A stretch of 64,000 nucleotides of DNA from Luidia sarsii (GCA_949987565.1 OX465120.1:11827080-11891079); one strand, 5' to 3'; numbered from the stretch's first letter, positions 11,828 to 25,428 are shown. The notes: a model not told the origin generated them from the letters alone. Made by a program: numbers and translations.

Positions 11828-11923
11828 GATTTCCAAAGCACAACTTTCCTTCACACAGTAAGGACTGTGCATTTAGCACGGTAATTTGTCATATAGTTTT
11901 TCCAAAAATATTGGGACTCTATT

Positions 11924-11964
11924 CGTCAGTAGTATGCAGCGCCCTCTATCAGGCAAACAGGTCT
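11924..11964 (+). repeat. Insert direct repeat, left, copy 2
   Basis: Identical in layout to 3247-3287, with its partner at 12513-12552. Confidence 0.93.
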
Positions 11965-12007
11965 GGGTGGATGATTACAAGGGGTGGTCATCCTCTCAGA
12001 CCTGTTT
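11955..12007 (+). other. Long hairpin in insert, copy 2
   Basis: 20-nt arms with one T-T mismatch and one G-T wobble, 13-nt loop. Arms and loop are unchanged from copy 1. Confidence 0.9.
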
Positions 12008-12231
12008 TTCCAAACATGCACAAGAATAACAATGAAATTGAAGGCGTTTTTTCTTTAAATCAGTTTGAAGTACAAAATTGGACGCGGAGAAGATGGTCTA
12101 GTAAATATCTGATTGAATCCTTATCAAATAATATTCCTGCCTTGGAGGAAATGCATCATATTACAAGATGGGATTTTGTTTTTTCAGCTGGCACAACAGT
12201 GGGGCGAAATAGTGTTTTTTTACGAGTATAG
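11971..12231 (+). pseudogene. Insert ORF, T7 form, 86 codons, copy 2
   Basis: ATG at 11971. The T7 run truncates it as in copy 1. Relative to copies 1, 4 and 5 it has Lys53 to Asn and Arg74 to Gly, both replacement changes. The frame is also open upstream to 11911, but only a TTG could start it there, so I prefer the ATG. Confidence 0.25.
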
Positions 12232-12512
12232 GGATATATGTGTTATCGTGGGACGAAAATGGGGCGATGTATTAGCATAACTCTAAAACATCATTTTTCA
12301 ATCTATTTGGTATAAGCTAGTGAAAATAGACAAATGTGTGCATGCAGCTTAAGAAGAGCTCTGGTGCATTTAGATATATATCACGAAACTGGAGATTAAT
12401 TCGTAATAAAAACATATTTACATGGAATAAGCCCAGAGCTCAGGTATAGCGGGTGTAATATTAAATAACAACAAGCGCAAGGGGGCGGTAGACATTTCAT
12501 GTTATGTCCTCT

Positions 12513-12552
12513 CGTCAGTATTATGCAGCGCCCTCTATCAGGAAACAGGTCT
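12513..12552 (+). repeat. Insert direct repeat, right, copy 2
   Basis: 40-bp partner of 11924-11964, 589 bp start to start. Confidence 0.93.
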
Positions 12553-12558
12553 CGCTCG

Positions 12559-12967
12559 AAACGTGATTAAACACTCGGAGCGACCAGACACATGAGGAAT
12601 CGTTGCCTTTATCTTAAAATTTAAGACTAAAATATGTTCTCCAACTGGGATAGTTTGATAACCTATGGTTAGACAATTCCTAGGGCTGCATACAGGTAAA
12701 ATTTTAAATCTCTCGAGTTAATACTGATGGTTCTTTTGAATTTTAAAGCCAAACTTTCTCTCTACAGATACTCTCCGTCGTCAATGTTTACAAGTAATTG
12801 CGCACTCGGAGCGCACAGGCCCATGAGGGGTCGTTGCCTTTCCCTCAGAATTCATCAAAAGAAATATTCTCAAACCTGGTAAGTTTGATCACCTATCTTT
12901 AGAGCATTGCAAGGGCTGTTTGTAGGCCAAATTTTAGTGGTTTTGAGTTAATATTAGAGGGACTATT
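12559..12967 (+). repeat. Divergent monomers right of insert 2, with a converted patch
   Basis: Same divergent pair as at 3882-4290. Around 12838-12855 this copy reads TTTCCCTCAGAATTC, where copies 1, 3 and 5 read TTATTCTCAAAATTC. The class A motif, with its EcoRI site, has been copied into an old monomer, while the diverged sequence on both sides is kept. Confidence 0.85.
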
Positions 12968-15900
12968 GATTTCAAAAGCATAACTTTCTGTCTACTGATA
13001 CTCTCCGCCGTCAATGTTTACAAGTCATTGCGCACTCGGAGCGCTAAGACACATAAGGGGTCGTTGCCTTTCCCTCAAAATTCATCAAAAGAAATGTTCT
13101 CAAACCTGGTAAGTTTGATCACCTATCTTTAGAGTATTCCCAGGGCTGTTTGTAGGCCAAATTTTAGTGGTTTTGAGTTAATATTAGAGGGACTATTGAT
13201 TTGCAAAGCATAACTTTCTCTCTACTGATACTCTCCGCCGTTCAATGTTTACAAGTGATTGCGCACTCGGAGCGCACAGACACATGAGGGGTCGTTGCCT
13301 TTCCCTCAGAATTCATCAAAGAAAACATTCTCAAACCTGGTAACTCTGATCACCAATCGTTAGAGTATTCCCAGGGCTGTTTGTAGGCCAAATTTTAGTG
13401 GTTTTGAGTTAATATTAGAGGGACTATTGATTTGCAAAGCATAACTTTCTCTCTACTGATACTCTCCGCCGTTCAATGTTTACAAGTCATTGCGCACTCG
13501 GAGCGCACAGACACATGAGGGGTCGTTGCCTTTCCCTCAGAATTCATCAAAGAAAACATTCTCAAACCTGGTAACTGTGATCACCAATCGTTAGAGTATT
13601 CCCAGGGCTGTTTATAGACCAAATTTTAGTGGTTTTGAGTTAATATTAGAGGGGCTATTGATTTGCAGGCATAACTTTCTCTCTACTGATACTCTCCGCC
13701 GTCAATGTTTACAAGTCATTGCGCACTCGGAGCGCTCAGACACATAAGGGGTCGTTGCCTTTCCCTCAAAAATCATCAAAAGAAATGTTCTCAAACCTGG
13801 TAAGTTTGATCACCTATCTTTACAGTATTCCCAGGGCTGTTTGTAGGCCAAATTTTAGTGGTTTTGAGTTAATATTAGAGGGACTATTGATTTGCAAAGC
13901 ATAACTTTCTCTCTACTGATACTCTCCGCCGTTCAATGTTTACAAGTGATTGCGCACTCGGAACGCACAGACACATGAGGGGTTGTTGGCTTTCCCTCAG
14001 AATTCATCAAAGAAAACATTCTCAAACCTGGTAACTCTGATCACCAATCGTTAGAGTATACAAGGGCTATTTGTGAGCCAAATTTCAGTGGTTTTGAGTT
14101 AATACTAGAGCGACTTTTGATTTACAAAGCATAACTTTCTCTCTACTGATACTCTCCGCCGTTCAATGTTTACAAGTCATTGCGCACTCGGAGCGCTCAG
14201 ACACATAAGGGGTCGTTGCCTTGCCCTCAAATTTAATGAAAAGAAATGTTCTCAAACCTTGTAAGTTAGATCACCTATCTTTAGAGCATTCCAAGGGCTG
14301 TTTGTAGGCCAAATTTTAGTGGTTTTGAGTTAATATTAGAGGGACTATTGATTTCCAAAGCGTAGCTTTCTCTCTACTGATACTCTCCGCCGTTCAATGT
14401 TTACAAGTCATTGCGCACTCGGATTGCTCAGACACATGAGGGGTCGTTGCCTTTCCCTCAAAATTCATCAAAAGAAATGTTCTCAAACCTTGTAAGTTAA
14501 ATCACCTATCTTTAGAGCATTGCAAGCGCTGTTTGTAGGCAAAATTTTGGTGGTTTTGAGTTAATATTAGAGGAACTATTGATTTGCAAAGCATAACTTT
14601 CTCTCTACTGATACTCTTCGCCGTTCAATGTTTACAAGTGATTGCGCACTCGGAGCGCACAGACACATGTGGGGTCGTTGCCTTTCCCTCAGAATTCATC
14701 AAGGGAAATATTCTCAAACCTGGGAAGTTTGATCACCAATCGTTAGAGTATTCCCAGGGCTGTTTGTAGGCCAAATTTTAGTGGTTTCGAGTTAATATTA
14801 GAGGGACTATTGATTTGCAAAGCATAACTTTCTCTCTACTGATACTCTCCGCTGTTCAATGTTTACAAGTGATTGCGCACTCGGAGCGCACAGATACTTG
14901 AGGGGTCGTTGCCTTTCCCTCAGAATTCATCAAAGAAAATATTCTCAAACCTGGGAAGTTTGATCACCAATCGTTAGAGTATTCCCAGGGCTGTTTGTAG
15001 GCCAAATTTTAGTTGTTTTGAGTTAATATTAGAGGGACTATTGATTTGCAAAGCATAACTTTCTCTCGACTGATACTCTCCGCCGTTCAATGTTTACAAG
15101 TCATTGCGCACTCGGAGCGCTCAGACACATGAGGGGTCGTTGCCTTTCCCTCAAAATTCATCAAAAGAAATGTTTTAAAACCTTGTAATTTAAATCACCT
15201 ATCTTTAGAGCATTGCAAGGGCTGTTTGTAGGCAAAATTTTAGTGGTTTTGAGTTAATATTAGAGGAACTATTGATTTGCAAAGCATAACTTTCTCTCTA
15301 CTGATACTCTCCGCCGTTCAATGTTTACAAGTGATTGCGCACTCGGAGCGCACAGACACATGAGGGGTCGTTGCCTTTCCCTCAGAATTCATCAAGGGAA
15401 ATATTCTCAAACCTGGGAAGTTTGATCACCAATCGTTAGAGTATTCCCAGGGCTGTTTGTAGGCCAAATTTTAGTGGTTTTGAGTTAATATTAGAGGGAC
15501 TATTGATTTGCAAAGCATAACTTTCTCTCTACTGATACTCTCCGCCGTTCAATGTTTACAAGTCATTGCGCACTCGGAGCGCTCAGACACATAAGGGGTC
15601 AATGCCTTGCCCTCAAAATTCATCAAAAGAAATTTTCACAAACCTGGTAAGTTTGATCACCTATCTTTAGAGTATTCCCAGGGCTGTTTGTAGGCCAATT
15701 TTTAGTGGTTTTGAGTTAATATTAAAGGGACTATTGATTTGCAAAGCATAACTTTCTCTCTACTGATACTCTCCACCGTTCAATGTTTACAAGTGATTGC
15801 GCACTCGGAGCGCACAAACACATGAGGGGTCGTTGCCTTTCCCTCAGAATTCATCAAAGGAAATATTCTCAAACCTGGGAAGTTTGATCACCAATCGTTA

Positions 15901-16196
15901 GAGTATTCCCAGGGCTGTTTATAGACCAAATTGTAGTGGTTTTGAGTTAATATTAGAGGGGCTATTGATTTGCAAAGCATAACTTTCTCTCTACTGATAC
16001 TCTCCGACGTCAATGTTTACAAGTCATTGCGCACTCGGAGCACTCAGACACATAAGGGGTCGTTGCCTTTCCCTCAAAATTCATCAAAAGAAATGTTCTC
16101 AAACCTGGTAAGTTTGATCACCTATCTTTAGAGTATTCCCAGGGCTGTTTGTAGGCCAAATTTTAGTGGTTTTGAGTTAATATTAGAGGGACTATT
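12968..16196 (+). repeat. 14-mer higher-order repeat, unit 1 (3229 bp)
   Basis: Starts at the monomer with GATTTCAAAAGC and CTTTCTGTCTAC. The same variants recur in the same order 3229 bp later: GCGCTAAGACAC, the CAGGCATAAC short monomer, the GATTGCTCAGAC monomer, GATACTTGAGG, TTTTAAAACC and GTCAATGCC. 14 x 231 is 3234; the missing five bases come from monomers with small deletions. Confidence 0.9.
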
Positions 16197-19100
16197 GATT
16201 TCAAAAGCATAACTTTCTGTCTACTGATACTCTCCGCCGTCAATGTTTACAAGTCATTGCGCACTCGGAGCGCTAAGACACATAAGGGGTCGTTGCCTTT
16301 CCCTCAAAATTCATCAAAAGAAATGTTCTCAAACCTGGTAAGTTTGATCACCTATCTTTAGAGTATTCCCAGGGCTGTTTGTAGGCCAAATTTTAGTGGT
16401 TTTGAGTTAATATTAGAGGGACTATTGATTTGCAAAGCATAACTTTCTCTCTACTGATACTCTCCGCCGTTCAATGTTTACAAGTCATTGCACACTCGGA
16501 GCGCTCAGACACATAAGGGGTCGTTGCCTTTCCCTCAGAATTCATCAAAGAAAACATTCTCAAACCTGGTAACTCTGATCACCAATCGTTAGAGTATTCC
16601 CAGGGCTGTTTGTAGGCCAAATTTTAGTGGTTTTGAGTTAATATTAGAGGGACTATTGATTTGCAAAGCATAACTTTCTCTCTACTGATACTCTCCGCCG
16701 TTCAATGTTTACAAGTCATTGCGCACTCGGAGCGCACAGACACATGAGGGGTCGTTGCCTTTCCCTCAGAATTCATCAAAGAAAACATTCTCAAACCTGG
16801 TAACTGTGATCACCAATCGTTAGAGTATTCCCAGGGCTGTTTATAGACCAAATTTTAGTGGTTTTGAGTTAATATTAGAGGGGCTATTGATTTGCAGGCA
16901 TAACTTTCTCTCTACTGATACTCTCCGCCGTCAATGTTTACAAGTCATTGCGCACTCGGAGCGCTCAGACACATAAGGGGTCGTTGCCTTTCCCTCAAAA
17001 ATCATCAAAAGAAATGTTCTCAAACCTGGTAAGTTTGATCACCTATCTTTACAGTATTCCCAGGGCTGTTTGTAGGCCAAATTTTAGTGGTTTTGAGTTA
17101 ATATTAGAGGGACTATTGATTTGCAAAGCATAACTTTCTCTCTACTGATACTCTCCGCCGTTCAATGTTTACAAGTGATTGCGCACTCGGAACGCACAGA
17201 CACATGAGGGGTTGTTGGCTTTCCCTCAGAATTCATCAAAGAAAACATTCTCAAACCTGGTAACTCTGATCACCAATCGTTAGAGTATACAAGGGCTATT
17301 TGTGAGCCAAATTTCAGTGGTTTTGAGTTAATACTAGAGCGACTTTTGATTTACAAAGCATAACTTTCTCTCTACTGATACTCTCCGCCGTTCAATGTTT
17401 ACAAGTCATTGCGCACTCGGAGCGCTCAGACACATAAGGGGTCGTTGCCTTGCCCTCAAATTTAATGAAAAGAAATGTTCTCAAACCTTGTAAGTTAGAT
17501 CACCTATCTTTAGAGCATTCCAAGGGCTGTTTGTAGGCCAAATTTTAGTGGTTTTGAGTTAATATTAGAGGGACTATTGATTTCCAAAGCGTAGCTTTCT
17601 CTCTACTGATACTCTCCGCCGTTCAATGTTTACAAGTCATTGCGCACTCGGATTGCTCAGACACATGAGGGGTCGTTGCCTTTCCCTCAAAATTCATCAA
17701 AAGAAATGTTCTCAAACCTTGTAAGTTAAATCACCTATCTTTAGAGCATTGCAAGCGCTGTTTGTAGGCAAAATTTTGGTGGTTTTGAGTTAATATTAGA
17801 GGAACTATTGATTTGCAAAGCATAACTTTCTCTCTACTGATACTCTTCGCCGTTCAATGTTTACAAGTGATTGCGCACTCGGAGCGCACAGACACATGTG
17901 GGGTCGTTGCCTTTCCCTCAGAATTCATCAAGGGAAATATTCTCAAACCTGGGAAGTTTGATCACCAATCGTTAGAGTATTCCCAGGGCTGTTTGTAGGC
18001 CAAATTTTAGTGGTTTCGAGTTAATATTAGAGGGACTATTGATTTGCAAAGCATAACTTTCTCTCTACTGATACTCTCCGCTGTTCAATGTTTACAAGTG
18101 ATTGCGCACTCGGAGCGCACAGATACTTGAGGGGTCGTTGCCTTTCCCTCAGAATTCATCAAAGAAAATATTCTCAAACCTGGGAAGTTTGATCACCAAT
18201 CGTTAGAGTATTCCCAGGGCTGTTTGTAGGCCAAATTTTAGTTGTTTTGAGTTAATATTAGAGGGACTATTGATTTGCAAAGCATAACTTTCTCTCGACT
18301 GATACTCTCCGCCGTTCAATGTTTACAAGTCATTGCGCACTCGGAGCGCTCAGACACATGAGGGGTCGTTGCCTTTCCCTCAAAATTCATCAAAAGAAAT
18401 GTTTTAAAACCTTGTAATTTAAATCACCTATCTTTAGAGCATTGCAAGGGCTGTTTGTAGGCAAAATTTTAGTGGTTTTGAGTTAATATTAGAGGAACTA
18501 TTGATTTGCAAAGCATAACTTTCTCTCTACTGATACTCTCCGCCGTTCAATGTTTACAAGTGATTGCGCACTCGGAGCGCACAGACACATGAGGGGTCGT
18601 TGCCTTTCCCTCAGAATTCATCAAGGGAAATATTCTCAAACCTGGGAAGTTTGATCACCAATCGTTAGAGTATTCCCAGGGCTGTTTGTAGGCCAAATTT
18701 TAGTGGTTTTGAGTTAATATTAGAGGGACTATTGATTTGCAAAGCATAACTTTCTCTCTACTGATACTCTCCGCCGTTCAATGTTTACAAGTCATTGCGC
18801 ACTCGGAGCGCTCAGACACATAAGGGGTCAATGCCTTGCCCTCAAAATTCATCAAAAGAAATTTTCACAAACCTGGTAAGTTTGATCACCTATCTTTAGA
18901 GTATTCCCAGGGCTGTTTGTAGGCCAATTTTTAGTGGTTTTGAGTTAATATTAAAGGGACTATTGATTTGCAAAGCATAACTTTCTCTCTACTGATACTC
19001 TCCACCGTTCAATGTTTACAAGTGATTGCGCACTCGGAGCGCACAAACACATGAGGGGTCGTTGCCTTTCCCTCAGAATTCATCAAAGGAAATATTCTCA

Positions 19101-19425
19101 AACCTGGGAAGTTTGATCACCAATCGTTAGAGTATTCCCAGGGCTGTTTATAGACCAAATTGTAGTGGTTTTGAGTTAATATTAGAGGGGCTATTGATTT
19201 GCAAAGCATAACTTTCTCTCTACTGATACTCTCCGACGTCAATGTTTACAAGTCATTGCGCACTCGGAGCACTCAGACACATAAGGGGTCGTTGCCTTTC
19301 CCTCAAAATTCATCAAAAGAAATGTTCTCAAACCTGGTAAGTTTGATCACCTATCTTTAGAGTATTCCCAGGGCTGTTTGTAGGCCAAATTTTAGTGGTT
19401 TTGAGTTAATATTAGAGGGACTATT
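16197..19425 (+). repeat. 14-mer higher-order repeat, unit 2 (3229 bp)
   Basis: Direct tandem copy of 12968-16196. The one clear difference is the second monomer (from 16427). It begins like a class B monomer (GCACACTCGGAGCGCTCAGACACATAAGG) and continues as class A (CTCAGAATTC, ACATTCTC), whereas unit 1 has a pure class A monomer there. A third unit starts at 19426 and departs within about two monomers. Confidence 0.9.
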
Positions 19426-22195
19426 GATTTCAAAAGCATAACTTTCTGTCTACTGATACTCTCCGCCGTCAATGTTTACAAGTCATTGCGCACTCGGAGC
19501 GCTAAGACACATAAGGGGTCGTTGCCTTTCCCTCAAAATTCATCAAAAGAAATGTTCTCAAACCTGGTAAGTTTGATCACCTATCTTTAGAGTATTCCCA
19601 GGGCTGTTTGTAGGCCAAATTTTAGTGGTTTTGAGTTAATATTAGAGGGACTATTGATTTGCAAAGCATAACTTTCTCTCTACTGATACTCTCCGCCGTT
19701 CAATGTTTACAAGTCATTGCACACTCGGAGCGCTCAGACACATAAGGGGTCGTTGCCTTTCCCTCAAATTTAATGAAAAGAAATGTTCTCAAACCTGGTG
19801 TGTTAGATCACCTATCTTTAGAGCATTCCAAGGGCTGTTTGTAGGCCAATTTTTAGTGGTTTTGAGTTAATATTAGAGGGACTATTAATTTGCAAAGCGT
19901 AACTTTCTCTCTACTGATACTCTCCGCCGTTCAATGTTTACAAGTCATTGCGCACTCGGAGCGCTCAGACACATGAGGGGTCGTTGCCTTTCCCTCAAAA
20001 TTCATCAAAAGAAATGTTCTCAAACCTGGGAAGTTTGATCACCAATCGTTAGAGTATTCCCAGGGCTGTTTATAGACCAAATTTTAGTGGTTTTGAGTTA
20101 ATATTAGAGGGGCTATTGATTTGCAAAGCATAACTTTCTCTCTACTGATACTCTCCGACGTCAATGTTTACAAGTCATTGCGCACTCGGAGCGCTCAGGC
20201 ACGTAAGGGGTCGTTGCCTTTCCCTCAAAATTCAGCAAAAGAAATGTTCTCAAACCTGGTAAGTTTGATCACCTATCTTTAGAGTATTCCCAGGGCTGTT
20301 TATAGACCAAATTTTAGTGGTTTTGAGTTAATATTAGAGGGGCTATTGATTTGCAAAGCATAACTTTCTCTCTACTGATACTCTCCGCCGTTCAATGTTT
20401 ACAAGTCGATGTGCACTCGGAGCGCTCAGACACATAAGGGGTCGTTGCCTTGCCCTCAAAATTCATCAAAAGAAATGTTCTCAAACCTGGTAAGTTTGAT
20501 CACTTATCTTTAGAGTATTCCCATTACTGTTTGTAGGGCAATTTTTAGTGGTTTTGAGTTAATATTAGAGGGACTATTGATTTGCAAAGCATAACTTTCT
20601 CTCTACTGATACTCTCCGCCGTTCAATGTTTACAAGTGATTGCGCACTCGGAGCGCACAGACACATGAGGGGTCGTTGCCTTTCCCTCAGAATTCATCAA
20701 AGAAAACATTCTCAAACCTGGTAACTCTGATCACCAATCGTTAGAGTATACCAAGGGCTATTTGTGAGCCAAATTTCAGTGGTTTTGAGTTAATATTAGA
20801 GGGACTTTTGATTTACAAAGTATAACTTTCTCTCTACTGATACCCTCCGCCGTTCAATGTTTACAAGTGATTGCGCACTCGGAGCGCACAGACACACGAG
20901 GGGTCGTTGCCTTTCCCTCAAAATTCATCAAAGGAAATATTCTCAAACCTGGAAAGTTTGATCACCTATCGTTAGAGTATTCCAAGGGCTATTTGTGAGC
21001 CAAATTTCAGTGGTTTTGAGTTAATATTAGAGTGACTATTGATTTCCAAAGCGGAACTTTCTCTCTACTGATACTCTCCGCCGTTCAATGTTTACAAGTC
21101 ATTGCGCACTCGGAGCGCACAGACACATGAGGGGTCGTTGCCTTTCCCTCAGAATTCATCAAAGAAAACATTCTCAAACCTGGTAACTCTGATCACCAAT
21201 CGTTAGAGTATTCCCAGGGCTGTTTATAGACCAAATTTTAGTGGTTTTGAGTTAATATTAGAGGGGCTATTGATTTGCAAAGCATAACTTTCTCTCTACT
21301 GATACTCTCCGCCGTTTAATGTTTACAAGTCGATGCGCACTCGGAGCGCTCAGACACATAAGGGGTCGTTGCCTTGCCCTCAAAATTCATCAAAAGAAAT
21401 GTTCTCAAACCTGGTAAGTTTGATCACCTATCTTTAGAGTATTCCCAGGACAGTTTGTAGGGCAATTTTTAGTGGTTTTGAGTTAATATTAGAGGGACTA
21501 TTGATTTGCAAAGCATAACTTTCTCTCTACTGATACTCTCCGCCGTTCAATGTTTACAAGTGATTGCGCACTCGGAGCGCACAGACACATGAGGGGTCGT
21601 TGCCTTTCCCTCAGAATTCATCAAAGAAAACATTCTCAAACCTGGTAACTCTGATCACCAATCGTTAGAGTATACCAAGGGCTATTTGTGAGCCAAATTT
21701 CAGTGGTTTTGAGTTAATATTAGAGGGACTTTTGATTTACAAAGTATAACTTTCTCTCTACTAATACCCTCCGCCGTTCAATGTTTACAAGTGATTGCGC
21801 ACTCGGAGCGCACAGACACACGAGGGGTCGTTGCCTTTCCCTCAAAATTCATCAAAGGAAATATTCTCAAACCTGGTAACTGTGATCACCAATCGTTAGA
21901 GTATTCCCAGGGCTGTTTATAGACCAAATTTTAGTGGTTTTGAGTTAATATTAGAGGGGCTATTGATTTGCAAAGCATAACTTTCTCTCTACTGATACTC
22001 TCCGCCGTTCAATGTTTACAAGTCATTGCGCACTCGGAGCGCTCAGACACATAAGGGGTCGTTGCCTTGCCCTCAAAATTCATCAAAAGAAATGTTCTCA
22101 AACCTGGTAAGTTTGATCACCTATCTTTAGAGTATTCCCAGGACTGTTTGTAGGGCAATTTTTAGTGGTTTTGAGTTAATATTAGAGGGACTATT

Positions 22196-23812
22196 GATTT
22201 GCAAAGCATAACTTTCTCTCTACTGATACTCTCCGCCGTTCAATGTTTACAAGTGATTGCGCACTCGGAGCGCACAGACACATGAGGGGTCGTTGCCTTT
22301 CCCTCAGAATTCATCAAAGGAAATATTCTCAAACCTGCGAAGTTTGATCACCAATCGTTACAGTATTCCCAGGGCTGTTTGTAGGCCAAATTTTAGTGGT
22401 TTTGAGTTATTATTAGAGGGACTATTGATTTGCAAAGCATAACTTTCTCTCTACTGATACTCTCCGCCGTTCAATGTTTACAAGTCATTGCGCACTCGGA
22501 GCGCACAGACACATGAGGGGTCGTTGCCTTTCCCTCAGAATTCATCAAAGAAAACATTCTCAAACCTGGTAACTCTGATCACCAATCGTTAGAGTATTCC
22601 CAGGGCTGTTTATAGACCAAATTTTAGTGGTTTTGAGTTAATATTAGAGGGGCTATTGATTTGCAAAGCATAACTTTCTCTCTACTGATACTCTCCGCCG
22701 TTCAATGTTTACAAGTCGATGCGCACTCGGAGCGCTCAGACACATAAGGGGTCGTTGCCTTGCCCTCAAAATTCATCAAAAGAAATGTTCTCAAACCTGG
22801 TAAGTTTGATCACCTATCTTTAGAGTATTCCCAGGACTGTTTGTAGGGCAATTTTTAGTGGTTTTGAGTTAATATTAGAGGGACTATTGATTTGCAAAGC
22901 ATAACTTTCTCTCTACTGATACTCTCCGCCGTACAATGTTTACAAGTGATTGCGCACTCGGAGCGCACAGACACATGAGGGGTCGTTGCCTTTCCCTCAG
23001 AATTCATCAAAGAAAACATTCTCAAACCTGGTAACTCTGATCACCAATCGTTAGAGTATACCAAGGGCTATTTGTGAGCCAAATTTCAGTCGTTTTGAGT
23101 TAATATTAGAGGGACTTTTGATTTACAAAGTATAACTTTCTCTCTACTGATACCCTCCGCCGTTCAATGTTTACAAGTGATTGCGCACTCGGAGCGCACA
23201 GACACACGAGGGGTCGTTGCCTTTCCCTCAAAATTCATCAAAGGAAATATTCTCAAACCTGGAAAGTTTGATCACCAATCGTTAGAGTAATCCAAGGGCT
23301 ATTTGTGAGCCAAATTTCAGTGGTTTTGAGTTAATATTAGAGGGACTTTTGATTTACAAAGTATAACTTTCTCTCTACTAATACCCTCCGCCGTTCAATG
23401 TTTACAAGTGATTGCGCACTCGGAGCGCACTGACACACGAGGGGTCGTTACCTTTCCCTCAAAATTCATCAAAGGAAATATTCTCAAACCTGGTAACTGT
23501 GATCACCAATCGTTAGAGTATTCCCAGGGCTGTTTATAGACCAAATTTTAGTGGTTTTGAGTTAATATTAGAGGGGCTATTGATTTGCAAAGCATAACTT
23601 TCTCTCTACTGATACTCTCCGCCGTTCAATGTTTACAAGTCATTGCGCACTCGGAGCGCTCAGACACATAAGGGGTCGTTGCCTTGCCCTCAAAATTCAT
23701 CAAAAGAAATGTTCTCAAACCTGGTAAGTTTGATCACCTATCTTTAGAGTATTCCCAGGACTGTTTGTAGGGCAATTTTTAGTGGTTTTGAGTTAATATT
23801 AGAGGGACTATT
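22196..23812 (+). repeat. 7-mer higher-order repeat, unit 1 (1617 bp)
   Basis: Exactly 7 x 231. It includes the monomers with ATCGTTACAG, TTATTATTAG, AAGTCGATGCG and the ACACACGAGG series, all repeated from 23813. Confidence 0.88.
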
Positions 23813-24960
23813 GATTTGCAAAGCATAACTTTCTCTCTACTGATACTCTCCGCCGTTCAATGTTTACAAGTGATTGCGCACTCGGAGCGCACAGACACAT
23901 GAGGGGTCGTTGCCTTTCCCTCAGAATTCATCAAAGGAAATATTCTCAAACCTGGGAAGTTTGATCACCAATCGTTACAGTATTCCCAGGGCTGTTTGTA
24001 GGCCAAATTTTAGTGGTTTTGAGTTATTATTAGAGGGACTATTGATTTGCAAAGCATAACTTTCTCTCTACTGATACTCTCCGCCGTTCAATGTTTACAA
24101 GTCATTGCGCACTCGGAGCGCACAGACACATGAGGGGTCGTTGCCTTTCCCTCAGAATTCATCAAAGAAAACATTCTCAAACCTGGTAACTCTGATCACC
24201 AATCGTTAGAGTATTCCCAGGGCTGTTTATAGACCAAATTTTAGTGGTTTTGAGTTAATATTAGAGGGGCTATTGATTTGCAAAGCATAACTTTCTCTCT
24301 ACTGATACTCTCCGCCGTTCAATGTTTACAAGTCGATGCGCACTCGGAGCGCTCAGACACATAAGGGGTCGTTGCCTTGCCCTCAAAATTCATCAAAAGA
24401 AATGTTCTCAAACCTGGTAAGTTTGATCACCTATCTTTAGAGTATTCCCAGGACTGTTTGTAGGGCAATTTTTAGTGGTTTTGAGTTAATATTAGAGGGA
24501 CTATTGATTTGCAAAGCATAACTTTCTCTCTACTGATACTCTCCGCCGTTCAATGTTTACAAGTGATTGCGCACTCGGAGCGCACAGACACATGAGGGGT
24601 CGTTGCCTTTCCCTCAGAATTCATCAAAGAAAACATTCTCAAACCTGGTAACTCTGATCACCAATCGTTAGAGTATACCAAGGGGTATTTGTGAGCCAAA
24701 TTTCAGTGGTTTTGAGTTAATATTAGAGGGACTTTTGATTTACAAAGTATAACTTTCTCTCTACTGATACCCTCCGCCGTTCAATGTTTACAAGTGATTG
24801 CGCACTCGGAGCGCACAGACACACGAGGGGTCGTTGCCTTTCCCTCAAAATTCATCAAAGGAAATATTCTCAAACCTGGAAAGTTTGATCACCGATCGTT
24901 AGAGTATTCCAAGGGCTATTTGTGAGCCAAATTTCAGTGGTTTTGAGTTAATATTAGAGT
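23813..24960 (+). repeat. 7-mer higher-order repeat, unit 2 (partial, ~5 monomers)
   Basis: Follows unit 1 for about 1150 bp, then leaves it at 24961, where unit 1 has a GATTTAC/CTAATACCC monomer and this copy has the GATTTCC/GGAAC monomer. Confidence 0.85.
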
Positions 24961-25428
24961 GACTATTGATTTCCAAAGCGGAACTTTCTCTCTACTGATA
25001 CTCTCCGCCGTTCAATGTTTACAAGTCATTGCGCACTCGGAACGCACAGACACATGAGGGGTCGTTGGCTTTCCCTCAGAATTCATCAAAGAAAACATTC
25101 TCAAACCTGGTAACTCTGATCACCAATCGTTAGAGTATACAAGGGCTATTTGTGAGCCAAATTTCAGTGGTTTTGAGTTAATACTAGAGGGACTTTTGAT
25201 TTACAAAGCATAACTTTCTCTCTACTGATACTCTCCGCCGTTCAATGTTTACAAGTCATTGCGCACTCGGAGCGCTCAGACACATAAGGGGTCGTTGCCT
25301 TGCACTCAAATTTAATGAAAAGAAATGTTCTCAAACCTTGTAAGTTAGATCACCTATCTTTAGAGCATTCCAAGGGCTGTTTGTAGGCCAAATTTTAGTG
25401 GTTTTGAGTTAATATTAGAGGGACTATT

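Larger units (their letters stand above)
3882..11848 (+). repeat. Satellite block 2
   Basis: About 34 monomers with no gene. The order is mosaic. 3882 to about 5300 matches 12559 to about 13980 at offset 8677. At about 5400 the order jumps to the series found at 14780. 5905-6420 matches 8907-9422 at offset 3002 (13 monomers less one base). Near 6460 the monomer switches to the series carrying GTTCACAAACC (also at 1282, 9959, 26020 and 28563). 9599-11848 repeats 922-3171. GACGTC phase markers lie at 6867 and 10331. The open frames at 4813-5070, 5735-5920 and 8737-8922 start at TTG and are read-throughs of monomers. Confidence 0.95.
11849..12558 (+). other. Non-satellite insert, copy 2
   Basis: Same length and layout as copy 1 at offset 8677. 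It forms a subfamily with copy 3: CGGTAATTT, TATTGGG, TCAAATAATATT, GCTGGCAC and AACTGGG, against CGTTAATTT, TATCGGG, TCAAAAAATATT, GCTCGCAC and AACCGGG in copies 1, 4 and 5. Elements are the direct repeats 11924-11964 and 12513-12552, the hairpin 11955-12007 and AATAAA at 12405-12410. Confidence 0.85.
21041..24967 (+). repeat. Segmental duplication, left member (~3.9 kb)
   Basis: 17 monomers repeated in the same order at 31802-35728, at a constant offset of 10761. Shared rare variants include GCCGTACAATG, CAGTCGTTTTGAG, TACTAATACCCTCC and AAACCTGGTAACTGTG. Insert 3 and its flanks lie between the two members. Confidence 0.87.
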
